A DNA stretch of 64,000 nucleotides from DASWZN01 sp036404435 (GTDB lineage: Bacteria; Acidobacteriota; Terriglobia; Bryobacterales; Bryobacteraceae), in contig DASWZN010000039.1 of assembly GCA_036404435.1 (NCBI GenBank), forward strand, positions 1 through 64,000. The letters are read 5' to 3'. Position 1 is the first letter of the stretch. Each line of letters opens with the position of its first letter. Made by a program: the position numbers and the translations under genes. This document shows positions 33,782 to 42,639 of this stretch, piece by piece. The notes beneath the pieces were generated by a model. That model had not been told where the DNA came from and ran no database searches. It was given only the letters and a program-made list of their open reading frames with translations.

Positions 33782-34666
33782 ATGTTTCTAGACGATGCTT
33801 TCCGGGTCAAGGTTGGCCTGGCCGAGATGCTGAAGGGCGGCGTGATCATGGACGTCACCAACGCCGACCAGGCTGTCATAGCCGAGAAGGCCGGCGCGGT
33901 GGCCGTGATGGCGCTCGAGCGCGTGCCCGCCGATATCCGCAAAGAAGGCGGCGTGGCGCGCATGTCGCCCATCAAGAGGATCCGCGAGATCATGCAGTCG
34001 GTCACCATTCCCGTGATGGCCAAGTGCCGCATCGGGCACTTCACGGAGGCGCGCATTCTGGAGGCGCTCAAAGTCGATTACATCGACGAGAGCGAAGTGC
34101 TCACGCCGGCCGACGAGGAGCACCACGTCGACAAGCGCCCCTTCGCCGTTCCTTTCGTCTGCGGCGCACGCAACCTGGGCGAGGCGCTACGCCGGATCGC
34201 CGAGGGCGCCGCCATGATCCGCACCAAGGGCGAAGCGGGCTCGGGCAACATCGTCGAGGCCGTGCGTCACATGCGCACCATTCAGAAGGAGATGAAGCAG
34301 CTCACCGTGCTGGGGCGCGAGGAGCTGGTGGCGGAGTCGAAGAAGCTGCAAGCGCCGCTCGAACTGGTCGAGTGGGTGGCCGCGAATGGCAAGCTTCCGG
34401 TGCCGAACTTCTCGGCGGGCGGCATTGCCACGCCGGCCGACGCGGCGCTGGTGATGCAACTCGGCGCCGAGGCGGTCTTCGTGGGCTCCGGCATTTTCAA
34501 GTCCGACGACCCGGACGCGCGCGCCCGCGCCATCGTCAAGGCCGCAACCTATTACAACGACCCCGCGAAGCTGCTCGAGGCCAGCGAAGAACTGGGCAAG
34601 GGGATGTTCGGGCTCGACGTGGCCAGCATGCCCGAGTCCGAGCGCATGGCGGTGAGGGGCTGGTAG
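33782..34666 (+). CDS. pdxS: Pyridoxal 5'-phosphate synthase subunit PdxS
   Basis: PdxS builds PLP from ribose-5-phosphate, glyceraldehyde-3-phosphate and ammonia. The 294-residue TIM-barrel carries the catalytic lysines in PVMAKCRIGH and MIRTKGEAGSGN, with GGVIMDVTNADQA near the N-terminus. A strong AGGAGG lies eight bases before the ATG. pdxT follows directly and supplies ammonia from glutamine. It belongs to the DXP-independent vitamin B6 route. Confidence 0.98.
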   Translation: MFLDDAFRVKVGLAEMLKGGVIMDVTNADQAVIAEKAGAVAVMALERVPADIRKEGGVARMSPIKRIREIMQSVTIPVMAKCRIGHFTEARILEALKVDYIDESEVLTPADEEHHVDKRPFAVPFVCGARNLGEALRRIAEGAAMIRTKGEAGSGNIVEAVRHMRTIQKEMKQLTVLGREELVAESKKLQAPLELVEWVAANGKLPVPNFSAGGIATPADAALVMQLGAEAVFVGSGIFKSDDPDARARAIVKAATYYNDPAKLLEASEELGKGMFGLDVASMPESERMAVRGW

Positions 34667-35254
34667 GTGGGCGGCGTCAAGCGCGCGGGCGTGCTCGCGC
34701 TGCAAGGGGATTTCGAGGCGCACCGCAAGGCGCTCGAGCGCGCCGGAGCCGCGGCCGTTGAAGTGCGCACGGCGGCCGAGCTCGACGGCGTTGACGGCCT
34801 GATCATTCCCGGCGGCGAGAGCACGACCATGCTGCGCATCATCAAGGACGAAGCGCTGCTCGAGCCGCTGGCCCGCTTCGGCCGCGAACGCCCGATTTTC
34901 GGAACCTGCGCCGGAGCGATCCTGCTGGCGACGGAGGTCTCGAACCCGGCGCAGGAGTCGCTCGGCCTGGTCGACATGGCCATCGAGCGCAACGCCTATG
35001 GGCGGCAGCTCGACAGCCGGGTGGTGCGGCTGATGCCGGAAGAGGAATTCCTCCAGCGGACGGGTCCGGGCGATCTGGAGACCGTCTTTATCCGCGCGCC
35101 CATCATCCGCCGCATCGGCTCGGGCGCGCGCGTCTACCTCTTTTACAACGGCGACCCGGTGCTGGTGGCCCAGGGTCGGCACCTGGTGGCGACTTTTCAT
35201 CCCGAGTTGACCGCGGACTTGCGCATTCACCGTCTGTTCGTCGAGGGGCTTTAG
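34667..35254 (+). CDS. pdxT: Pyridoxal 5'-phosphate synthase glutaminase PdxT
   Basis: The 195-residue class I glutaminase has its nucleophile C81 in FGTCAGAILLA, the oxyanion region PGGESTTM, and the His-Glu pair in TFHPEL near the C-terminus. The GTG start at 34667 follows the pdxS stop without a gap, so the two are translated together. It hydrolyses glutamine and passes ammonia to PdxS. Confidence 0.96.
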   Translation: MGGVKRAGVLALQGDFEAHRKALERAGAAAVEVRTAAELDGVDGLIIPGGESTTMLRIIKDEALLEPLARFGRERPIFGTCAGAILLATEVSNPAQESLGLVDMAIERNAYGRQLDSRVVRLMPEEEFLQRTGPGDLETVFIRAPIIRRIGSGARVYLFYNGDPVLVAQGRHLVATFHPELTADLRIHRLFVEGL

Positions 35255-35281
35255 CGTGCTGCGGCGACATGTTCGGACTCC

Positions 35282-35392
35282 GGCGCCGAACTGCGCGCGT
35301 AAGCAAGCGGAGTTCTGCTGTTTGGCGGGACTCCGCTCCCTGACGGTCGGGATTCTGTGTCTGAGTGCCCAACCGCGCGCGTAAGCAACGGC
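35282..35392. repeat. REP-like cluster, three units
   Basis: Three degenerate units of the REP-like family lie in the gap between pdxT and the C45-type gene: 35282-35313 and 35365-35392 in one orientation (GCGCGCGTAAGCAA core), and 35330-35360 in the other (CTCCGCTCCCTGACGGTCGG). The first two form an inverted pair. A TACAAT box at 35403-35408, just after the cluster, is a likely -10 for the next gene. Confidence 0.6.
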
Positions 35393-35432
35393 GTCGGCAG
35401 GCTACAATCGAGGTATTCAAGGAGGTGGGAGT

Positions 35433-36833
35433 ATGCGTCGATACGGCCCCAGCGCCGTTGTCCTTGCGGTGTTGTGCGCCACGGCGCTGGTTTCCCGCGA
35501 ACCGGGCGATGCCCAGCGGTTGCGCCATGCCTCGCGATCCGAGAAGGCCGGCTGGATCTTCGTCCACCTGGAGGGGGCGCCCGCCGACCTCGGCTACCAG
35601 CACGGCTACCTTCTGGCGCCGGAGATTCAGGATGCGCAGCGCGTCATCGAGCTGCTGCTCAACCACGACACCAACCAGGACTGGGACTTCTTCCGTGCCG
35701 CCGCGCGCGACATGCTTTGGCCAAAGGTTCCCGCCGAATATCGCGAGGAGTTGCAGGGCATGTCCGAAGGCCTGGCGGCGCACGGAGTGAAGCTGGACAC
35801 GCTCGACCTCACCGTCATGAATGCCTGGATGGAGCTTTCCCCGTACTGGTTCAAGTGGCGCCAGGCGCAGCAGGGCAAGACCGCGCCGCCGGTCCCGCCC
35901 GAGCGTTGCAGCGCGTTTGTCGCCACCGGCTCCTACACCCGCGACGGCCGGCCTGTGCTGGGTCACAACCTGTGGAGCGGCTACGCGGAAGGCGCGCGCT
36001 GGAGGATCGTCTTCGATCTACACCCCAAGGACGGTAACCGCATTCTCATGGACGGCTTCCCCGGCCTGATCCACAGCGGCTCCGATTTCGGGATCACCTC
36101 CGCCGGAATGATGATCGCCGAGACCACCATCGCGCACTTTTCCGGCTTCGATCCCAACGGCATTCCGGAATTCGTGCGCGCGCGCAAGGCCATGCAGTAC
36201 GCTTCGTCGATCGACGATTTCGCCCGCATCATGGAGGAAGGGAACAACGGCGGCTACGCCAACAACTGGCTGGTGGCCGACCGCAAGACCAAGGAGATCG
36301 CCAGCCTCGAGCTGGGCCTCAAGAACGTGACGCTCCAGCGGACTAGCGACGGCTACTTCGTGGGCGCGAATTTTCCGGTGAACGAGAAGCTGATGCGCGA
36401 GGAGACGGATTTCCCGGCCAAGGACATTTCCGAAAGCGCCAACGCGCGCCACGCCCGCTGGGACCAGTTGATGGACGAGAACAAGGGGCAAATCGACGTC
36501 ATCCGGGCGCAGAAGTTCCTGTCGGATCACTTCGATACCTTTGAGCATAAGACAGACCCCGATGAGCGCACGCTGTGCGGGCACATCGATCTCTCGCCGC
36601 GCGGCGCCAAGCCCTGGGAGCCGCCCTACGGCCCGGCCGGCACGACGCAGGCCAAGGTGGCCGACTCGACCATGGCCGAAGCGATGTCCCTGAGCGCCTC
36701 GATGGGCCACCCCTGCGGCCTCGGCTTCAAGGCCGCCCGCCACCTGGCTGCCCACCGCGACCTGCTCTGGCAGGGCGCCATCCTGCGCGACCTGGAGTCG
36801 CACGCCTGGGCGGATTTCAAGGCGCTGCCGTAA
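35433..36833 (+). CDS. Secreted C45/phospholipase B-like Ntn hydrolase
   Basis: The 466-residue protein has a signal peptide-like start (SAVVLAVLCATALVS). ADLGYQHGYLLAPEI near residue 55 is the N-terminal motif of C45/PLB-like proteins. The probable autoprocessing site is before the Cys in PERCSAFVATGSYTRDG, followed by GHNLWSGY. These enzymes cut themselves to expose an N-terminal Cys nucleophile and hydrolyse amide or ester bonds; acyl-transferase relatives exist. The substrate is unknown. The start has GGAGGTGGGAGT upstream. Neighbours give no functional hint. Confidence 0.78.
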   Translation: MRRYGPSAVVLAVLCATALVSREPGDAQRLRHASRSEKAGWIFVHLEGAPADLGYQHGYLLAPEIQDAQRVIELLLNHDTNQDWDFFRAAARDMLWPKVPAEYREELQGMSEGLAAHGVKLDTLDLTVMNAWMELSPYWFKWRQAQQGKTAPPVPPERCSAFVATGSYTRDGRPVLGHNLWSGYAEGARWRIVFDLHPKDGNRILMDGFPGLIHSGSDFGITSAGMMIAETTIAHFSGFDPNGIPEFVRARKAMQYASSIDDFARIMEEGNNGGYANNWLVADRKTKEIASLELGLKNVTLQRTSDGYFVGANFPVNEKLMREETDFPAKDISESANARHARWDQLMDENKGQIDVIRAQKFLSDHFDTFEHKTDPDERTLCGHIDLSPRGAKPWEPPYGPAGTTQAKVADSTMAEAMSLSASMGHPCGLGFKAARHLAAHRDLLWQGAILRDLESHAWADFKALP

Positions 36834-36851
36834 TTGTTCGACTTGCGCGAT

Positions 36852-37376
36852 TCAGCTCCCCTTGAAGGCTCGTTCAATCGTGGCCATGGCGAGGAAGAGC
36901 TTGTTGGGGTGATCCGCAAGTTTCACAAACTCATGGTGAAGATAGAAGGAGCGGGCGGTTTCGTCCAGAGCTTCGACTACAACGCCAACGGAGGCTACTT
37001 CGGACGTATTTCTCCAGCTTCTGTGCAGGGCATCCATCAAGAGGAAGCGGCCCAGGTTCTGGCCCCGCCCTGAACTGCTGACGGCCAGCCTGCCGAGCAG
37101 CGTCGCCGGAAGTTGCGGGTAGCGGGGGAGCTTCCTGGCAATAGGTTCAGGCAGGTCGGCAAGCTGGATGCTGTAAGCCGAGAGGGTGTAATAACCGGCG
37201 ATCGAACCGCTGCGCGCGACCATCACGAAAGGCGCGGCGACTTTTCGTCTGGCATCCTGGCCGGCCTGATGGTGGAGATAGCGGTCGAGTTCCGGAACGC
37301 CCGAGTGGAAGGCGGTGCGGTCGTGAGAAGGGCCGAGGGGCTCCACCCGATACTCAAAATGCGGTGCAGTGGTCAA
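36852..37376 (-). CDS. GNAT-fold toxin, TacT-like (acetylates aminoacyl-tRNA)
   Basis: The 174-residue GNAT is of the toxin type: FHSGVPELDRYLHHQAGQDA at the N-terminus, GYYTLSAYSIQL, the acetyl-CoA loop RLAVSSSGRGQNLGRFLL, and the catalytic-Tyr region ARSFYLHHEF. Such toxins acetylate the amino group of charged tRNAs and stop translation. The start overlaps the antitoxin stop (ATGA at 37373-37376), the standard DUF1778-GNAT order, antitoxin first. Confidence 0.88.
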   Translation of the reverse strand: MTTAPHFEYRVEPLGPSHDRTAFHSGVPELDRYLHHQAGQDARRKVAAPFVMVARSGSIAGYYTLSAYSIQLADLPEPIARKLPRYPQLPATLLGRLAVSSSGRGQNLGRFLLMDALHRSWRNTSEVASVGVVVEALDETARSFYLHHEFVKLADHPNKLFLAMATIERAFKGS

Positions 37377-37693
37377 CGCGCGGCCGTTTTTGCGCGGTAC
37401 TCGCGGGCCGCCTTCCGCAGGACGGGGCCCGGACGGGGCGGGTTCAGAATCGCGTTCGCGAAGTTCTCCGTCTCGCGGAGCGTCAGGACCAGCAGGGCAC
37501 GCTTCTCGATGGTCCGTTCGGCGGCGGCCTCGGCACTGTGAAGGACGAAGTCCGTCATGGTTCGGCCCTCTAAGTCCGCCGCTCGCTGAATCAGGAGCTT
37601 CTGCTCCCCATTGAGACGGGCATCGAAGCGGTAGACTTTCGCCGGCCGCGTCCGCTCGCTTCGTTTTCGGGTTCGTTGGACGGTCTGTCGCAC
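37373..37693 (-). CDS. DUF1778/TacA-like ribbon-helix-helix antitoxin
   Basis: The 106-residue protein has a basic start, then the RHH core KVYRFDARLNGEQKLLIQRAADLEG and RTMTDFVLHSAEAAAERTI, and a C-terminal toxin-binding helix with LRETENFANAILNPP. It should neutralise the GNAT toxin and repress the operon by binding the palindrome at 37716-37734. The start is GTG 37693; the N-terminal ~15 basic residues are longer than usual and an internal start is possible. Confidence 0.85.
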   Translation of the reverse strand: MRQTVQRTRKRSERTRPAKVYRFDARLNGEQKLLIQRAADLEGRTMTDFVLHSAEAAAERTIEKRALLVLTLRETENFANAILNPPRPGPVLRKAAREYRAKTAAR

Positions 37694-37712
37694 GGGAGGA
37701 TCCCCTTCAGCC

Positions 37713-37742
37713 AGTGTACGGTAAATATCCGTACCGTGTCAA
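37713..37742 (-). promoter_or_regulatory. Promoter and operator of the GNAT-DUF1778 operon
   Basis: On the minus strand TTGACA (37742-37737) and TACACT (37718-37713) are spaced by 18 bases. A perfect 6-base inverted repeat with a 7-base spacer, GTACGG-ATATTTA-CCGTAC (37716-37734), fills the spacer and overlaps the -10. This is the expected layout for autorepression by the RHH antitoxin. The predicted transcript would start about 12 bases before the antitoxin GTG. Confidence 0.65.
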
Positions 37743-37936
37743 ACTGTGCGGGATTCGGCCGGGCTGACTCCGGCAGGAGCCCGCGGGCGATCGGGGGCAG
37801 TTCGCTGGACGCTGGCAATCAGCTCGATAGCGATGATTGGGTCGGCGCCCGAGACGTAGATGCGCAGCTCGGTTCCGTCGTTCCAGCCCATAACGTAGCG
37901 GTTGGCGGGCGGATGCCAGAGGAAATGCGGGTACAT
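37739..37936 (-). CDS. Small protein of unknown function
   Basis: The frame encodes 65 residues (MYPHFLWHPPANRYVMGWND...). Third codon positions are strongly G/C, and the reading gives a sensible strand-strand-helix pattern (ELRIYVSGADPIIAIELIASV), so I think it is coding. Its TGA overlaps the -35 box of the toxin-antitoxin operon. GGGAG lies close before the ATG. No family is recognised; it could be a third, upstream member of the operon or unrelated. Confidence 0.4.
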   Translation of the reverse strand: MYPHFLWHPPANRYVMGWNDGTELRIYVSGADPIIAIELIASVQRTAPDRPRAPAGVSPAESRTV

Positions 37937-38046
37937 TCGCTCCCGGGCGGCTCCCGAGATTCTCGTGCGGGGATGTCTACCGGGCCTTGCCGGCTATAAT
38001 GGTACGTCTTGTAAGAACCCTCATGCACAACGAGTTGGCAATCTCC

Positions 38047-40734
38047 ATGTCTAGTTTCCGCACTCCTCGAGTGAGAGGCTTTCTCGGACTTTTGGCCGGC
38101 CTCGCACTCGCGTTCCCTGTCCATGCCCAGCAGGAGGGAGCTGCTCAGCCTGGGTATATGAATCCGGCGTTACCGCTGGAACAGCGTATTAGCGACCTCA
38201 TCGGCCGCATGACGCTGGAAGAGAAAGTCGCGCAGATGCGGGACCACGCGGCCCCCATCCCGCGGCTTGGCCTTCCGAGGTACGACTGGTGGAACGAGGG
38301 CCTGCACGGTGTCGCCTTTGCCGGCTACGCGACGAATTTCCCTCAGGTGATTGGGATGGCCGCCACCTGGGACACCGGCCTTGTCCACATGATGGGCGAG
38401 ACGATCTCGACCGAGGCGCGCGCCAAGTACAACGAGGCCATGCGCAACGACCATCGCGAAATGTTCTTCGGGCTTACGTTTTGGGCGCCCAACGTCAACA
38501 TCTTTCGCGACCCCCGTTGGGGGCGGGGCCAGGAGACCTATGGGGAAGACCCGTTCCTGACGAGCCGCATGGGCGTCGCATTCGTCACCGGCATGCAGGG
38601 AAACGATCCGCAACATTTCAGAGTGGTCTCGACTCCGAAGCACTACGCGGTGCACAGCGGTCCCGAACTGCTGCGGCACGGCTTCAACGTGGATGTCTCG
38701 CCGCACGATCTTGAGGACACCTACCTGCCCGCTTTTCGCGCCGCGGTGACCGAGGCGCACGCGCAGTCCCTGATGTGCGCCTATAACTCGATTGACGGAG
38801 TGCCTGCCTGCGCTAATACCATGCTCCTGCGCGATCATCTCCGCGAGGCGTGGAAGTTCGACGGCTACGTCGTAAGCGACTGTGCTGCCGTCGCCGATGT
38901 AAACACGGGACACCACTACGCTCCGGATATGGCCCACGCGGCAGCCGCCGCCGTTAAGGCTGGCGCCGATCTCGAATGCGGTTTCGGGCCGGGACAGGCG
39001 TTCCCGGCGCTCGTTGACGCAATTCACCAGGGCTTGATTCAGGAATCCGAGCTTGACACCGCATTGCGCCGCCTCTTCCGGGCGCGATTCCAGCTCGGCA
39101 TGTTCGACCCGGCGTCCGGTCTTCCCTATGGGCGTATTGCCGTGAGCGAGGTCAACTCGCCGGATCATCGCCAACTCTCGCTGCGCGCGGCGCGGGAGTC
39201 CATCGTGCTGCTGAAAAACCACAATCGCATCCTTCCTCTAAGAGGCGGGATCGCTCGCATCGCCGTCGTCGGTCCCACCGCGGAGCTCATACAGTCCCTG
39301 CAAGGCAACTACAACGGGCCGCCACCTCTGCCGGTCTATCCACTCGACGGGATTGAAAAGCGGTTCTCCTGGGCCAAGGTGGCTTATGCGCAGGGCTCGA
39401 CGCTGGTTGAGGGTCTTGCGATGCCTATCGGGCATACCGCGCTTCATCCCGCCAGCGGTTCGGGCCATGGACTTACCGGCGAGTACTTCAGCTCGCCCGA
39501 TTTGAGTGGCCCGCCTGTCCTTACGCGGACCGACCGTAACATCAATTTCAATTGGGACAAGGTTGTCCCCGTAAACGGCCTCGAGCGCAACAACTACTCG
39601 GTGCGTTGGAGCGGCAGCTTCACTCCGCCGGCACCCGGCGAGTACAAACTGGGTGTGCGCGTGAACTACTGCTACGCCTGCGAGAACGCGGAAGGCTTCC
39701 GGCTTTACCTGGACGAGAAGCTGCTGGTTGAAAGCAGCGGCGGGACTACCGGCGAGCGAGGTGCTGTCTTCGAAGCGGCTGTGACGTTCGGCGATACGCA
39801 ACCACACCCGATCCGTCTGGAGTACTTGCATGGAACGGGGAGCGCCGGCATTGACCTTACCTGGCACGCTCCGGCGGCTGTGCTGCGCAACCAGGCAGTC
39901 GAGGCAGCGAAACAATCGGAGGTGACCATCGCGTTCGTCGGGCTTTCACCCTCTCTGGAGGGCGAGGAGATGCCCGTAAAGCTGGCTGGGTTCAGCGGCG
40001 GCGATCGCACTTCGATCGATTTGCCCGCGGCCCAGGAAGATCTGCTGAAAGCGCTCGCCGCTACCGGAAAGCCCTTGGTTGTGGTGCTGCAGAACGGCAG
40101 CGCGCTGGCCGTCAACTGGGCGCAGCAGAATGCCAATGCGATTCTCGAAGCCTGGTATCCGGGAGAAGAGGGTGGCACGGCAATTGCCGAGACGTTGGCC
40201 GGCGACAACAATCCTGCCGGGCGCCTTCCGCTGACCTTTTACTCGTCGCTGAGCCAGGTCCCACCGTTCGAGGAGTATTCGATGCGTGGCCGGACCTATC
40301 GTTATCTCGCGGACAAGCCGCTCTACGGATTCGGCTTCGGACTCAGCTACACGAGCTTTGCGTACGACAACCTGAGAATTACGCCATTGACGGTCGAACC
40401 CGGTGATTCGGCCACGGTAGAAGGTGACGTGAAGAACACGGGCGCAACGGCGGGAGATGAAGTCGTTGAGCTTTACCTGACGCAGCCTAAGGCCTTTGAG
40501 ACTCCTCTGCGTGTGCTGGCGGGATTCAAGCGCGTGCATTTGGGTCCAGGCGAGTCGGCTCACGTCACCCTGACAATCGATCCGCGCTCCGTGGGCCAAG
40601 TCGATGGGAAGGGCAATCGCGTGATCGTGCCTGGTGAATACATCGTCTCACTGGGTGGAGCACAGCCCCAGGAGGCAGCCTCGGTTCAGGTCGGAGAATT
40701 CAACGTAACGGGCAAAGCCGATCTGCCGAAGTAG
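38047..40734 (+). CDS. Secreted GH3 beta-glucosidase/xylosidase with PA14 insert
   Basis: The 895-residue protein has a signal peptide (GFLGLLAGLALAFPVHAQ) and a GH3 N-terminal barrel with RWGRGQETYGEDP and KHYAVHSGPE. The nucleophile is D278 in GYVVSDCAA. A PA14 module is inserted in the C-terminal domain (about 475-600, starting GLTGEYFSSPDLSG), and a fibronectin-III-like domain lies at the end. This layout is common in bacterial beta-xylosidases and beta-glucosidases. The start 38047 is chosen because a TATAAT at 37995-38000 lies downstream of the longest start (37987), and the signal peptide begins there; ATG 38023 is an alternative. Confidence 0.9.
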   Translation: MSSFRTPRVRGFLGLLAGLALAFPVHAQQEGAAQPGYMNPALPLEQRISDLIGRMTLEEKVAQMRDHAAPIPRLGLPRYDWWNEGLHGVAFAGYATNFPQVIGMAATWDTGLVHMMGETISTEARAKYNEAMRNDHREMFFGLTFWAPNVNIFRDPRWGRGQETYGEDPFLTSRMGVAFVTGMQGNDPQHFRVVSTPKHYAVHSGPELLRHGFNVDVSPHDLEDTYLPAFRAAVTEAHAQSLMCAYNSIDGVPACANTMLLRDHLREAWKFDGYVVSDCAAVADVNTGHHYAPDMAHAAAAAVKAGADLECGFGPGQAFPALVDAIHQGLIQESELDTALRRLFRARFQLGMFDPASGLPYGRIAVSEVNSPDHRQLSLRAARESIVLLKNHNRILPLRGGIARIAVVGPTAELIQSLQGNYNGPPPLPVYPLDGIEKRFSWAKVAYAQGSTLVEGLAMPIGHTALHPASGSGHGLTGEYFSSPDLSGPPVLTRTDRNINFNWDKVVPVNGLERNNYSVRWSGSFTPPAPGEYKLGVRVNYCYACENAEGFRLYLDEKLLVESSGGTTGERGAVFEAAVTFGDTQPHPIRLEYLHGTGSAGIDLTWHAPAAVLRNQAVEAAKQSEVTIAFVGLSPSLEGEEMPVKLAGFSGGDRTSIDLPAAQEDLLKALAATGKPLVVVLQNGSALAVNWAQQNANAILEAWYPGEEGGTAIAETLAGDNNPAGRLPLTFYSSLSQVPPFEEYSMRGRTYRYLADKPLYGFGFGLSYTSFAYDNLRITPLTVEPGDSATVEGDVKNTGATAGDEVVELYLTQPKAFETPLRVLAGFKRVHLGPGESAHVTLTIDPRSVGQVDGKGNRVIVPGEYIVSLGGAQPQEAASVQVGEFNVTGKADLPK

Positions 40735-40883
40735 GGGCGCCGGCCTCGAACTCGGCCCGCTCGACAGCCCAGGTTGATTCTCGTAGGACTGCAAGAGGTG
40801 GCTTCGGCCGGGCGGTGTTGCCTTCGGGCAAGAACGCCGTCGACGTTGACGTCGGTTTGGCAGACGGCTATCGTTGTACTGCG

Positions 40884-42350
40884 ATGCGTCGTTCTCTAAG
40901 CGTGTGGCTCCTGGCATGCGCCGGCGTTTGCGCCGGTTTTGCGCAAGCGACAAAGTTGGTCGATTGTTCGGGGGATAGAGCCTATCGCGACAACCGCAAC
41001 GGTGTCGGGGGACCGGTGTTCTGTGAGCACGTTTTGCCGGGCTCCCTCGCGGTAAAGGACGGTCCTTTTCGGTTCTGGTTCGATCCAGATTTCGAAGGCT
41101 CGTCAGGAGATTATAGCGAGGGCCGCCAGGTAGGCAAATGGAAGGAGTGCGACCGGTTCGGGCGGTGCGAGCAGAAAGATTACCCCGCGATTTACCCAGA
41201 GGAAAAGCAGAGGCCTGGATTCAAGCCCGAAATCCCGGTCACATATGTGGAAGGGAAGTACATCTTCGATTTCGCATCGTGCCGGAGCACGTGGGTAACG
41301 CACAGGGATGGCGGGAAGGCGGACCTCGACCTGAACATCAATGCGCTAGCCGATGGTTGCTTGATTGCCCACATCCCAGCGGATGCGGCGGGACATGAGG
41401 GCAACGCCGATTACACCTGCACAATACCGTTTCAAACCGGGAGACGCGCGTTCGCCTCGCTCGATCTGCTCACCGAATTTCCAAAGGCCGGACTCCCCCA
41501 GTATTGTGCAAAGCAGGTGTTCAAGACGGGGCCGTACATGTCTTCGGTCGATCCAAACCGTGGGGAAGGGGCGGCGCAGGTCTTCACGGCCGAGTTCTCG
41601 CTAGGGAACAATGGCGTTGGCATCTCGCAGGCGCGCCTGCATTTCCAGGAGCGGGCGGGAAGCCGCACCGACAGGTGTGTTGTCAGGTACGATCCGGGCA
41701 GCAAGAGCCTGTATCTGCTCTCGGACCAGCCCGGCAAATACCTTGGGCCAATTGCCGCGGCTGGGAACGCCTCACTGTGGAACAACCGCTGCTTCCTGGC
41801 GGGATGCTCGCAGGCCGAAGTCACCGTAGATACCTTGAAAGTGCATTTTGCAGTCCGGTTCAATGCCGCCCACTTCGCAGGCTCGCACAACATGTTCCTG
41901 GAAATAGTGGACAGCGACCGGCACGCGAGTCCCGCGGCCGGGTATGGCCATTGGAGTGTCCCCGCAGAGTCCACCGAGCCAGCAGCCGAGTGGCCCAGTG
42001 ATCGAAGTTGCCCAGCAGCGACGCCCGTCGCGCCCCTGGGTGTTCACACATCCTCTGTGGTGAACTGTAAAGACGCGAGCGGAACCTGGTCCGACCCGGA
42101 AACGGGCGGAACATGGTCGCTCAGTCAGACGGGCGGCGACATCTCCGGTTCGCTGACGATTACCAAACCGGAATGCGGACGTGTTTCCTGGCGAGTGACC
42201 GGCCAAATGAACGGGGACGTTGCGACGCTGAAGGCAACCGAGCCGATCCCCGCAGTGGACAAATGCGGCGCAGCCCCTGCTGCTTCGATTGCTGCGACCC
42301 TAACCCCGGACTGCAAGACTGGCAGCGGCAGAGTGGAAGTCCAAAAATAG
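40884..42350 (+). CDS. Cys-rich secreted protein of unknown function
   Basis: The 488-residue protein has a signal peptide (SVWLLACAGVCAGFAQA). An early MORN-like stretch (EGRQVGKWKECDRFGRCEQ) sits in a Cys-rich first third. The last ~90 residues form a lipocalin-like module seen in other acidobacterial secreted proteins (SGTWSDPETGGTWSLSQTGG, then CGRVSWRVTGQMNGD). About 16 cysteines suggest many disulfides. No catalytic motif is visible. TTGACG (40846-40851) and TATCGT (40869-40874), 17 bases apart, form a possible promoter giving a nearly leaderless message. Composition is less GC-rich than the core genes. Confidence 0.7.
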   Translation: MRRSLSVWLLACAGVCAGFAQATKLVDCSGDRAYRDNRNGVGGPVFCEHVLPGSLAVKDGPFRFWFDPDFEGSSGDYSEGRQVGKWKECDRFGRCEQKDYPAIYPEEKQRPGFKPEIPVTYVEGKYIFDFASCRSTWVTHRDGGKADLDLNINALADGCLIAHIPADAAGHEGNADYTCTIPFQTGRRAFASLDLLTEFPKAGLPQYCAKQVFKTGPYMSSVDPNRGEGAAQVFTAEFSLGNNGVGISQARLHFQERAGSRTDRCVVRYDPGSKSLYLLSDQPGKYLGPIAAAGNASLWNNRCFLAGCSQAEVTVDTLKVHFAVRFNAAHFAGSHNMFLEIVDSDRHASPAAGYGHWSVPAESTEPAAEWPSDRSCPAATPVAPLGVHTSSVVNCKDASGTWSDPETGGTWSLSQTGGDISGSLTITKPECGRVSWRVTGQMNGDVATLKATEPIPAVDKCGAAPAASIAATLTPDCKTGSGRVEVQK

Positions 42351-42494
42351 CGCACCGGTTGCCCGGGTAAGGAGCCAATTCATGGGGACCGCAGGAAACC
42401 CGCGCGCACGGGGGCCCGATTGGCTTACGTCACAAACCACGTCACAAGGACAGATCCGGCACTCTCGATTCCTGCTCTAACCAATTGATTCTAT

Positions 42495-42571
42495 TGGTCG
42501 GGGCGGGCAGATTCGAACTGCCGACCCCCTGCGCCCAAGGCAGGTGCGCTACCAGGCTGCGCTACGCCCCG
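42495..42571 (-). tRNA. tRNA-Pro (TGG anticodon)
   Basis: The 77-base cloverleaf on the minus strand starts CGGGGCGTAGCGCAGCCTGG and pairs with CGCCCCG before discriminator A. The 3' CCA is encoded (42497-42495). The anticodon arm is CCTGC-CTTGGGC-GCAGG, giving TGG, which reads CCA and other Pro codons. The T-arm has GTTCGAATC. TAAAAT at 42592-42587 is a likely -10. The 144 bp downstream toward 42351 hold a 9-base direct repeat (ACGTCACAA, twice), but no integrase gene. Confidence 0.97.
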
Positions 42572-42639
42572 ACATTGCCGTTCCTCATTTTACGACACCG
42601 CGCGCGGCCATTTCCCGGCCGGCCCCCGGCGCACCGCCC

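Noticed and set aside
32793..33782. 329-codon minus-strand frame over the unknown 211-residue gene
   Set aside because: It overlaps the conserved end of the MocR gene, has no domain, and is poorer in composition than the plus-strand frame.
33722..33782. Riboswitch in the pdxS leader
   Set aside because: The leader is short and shows only a small direct repeat; no known ligand-binding fold can be drawn.
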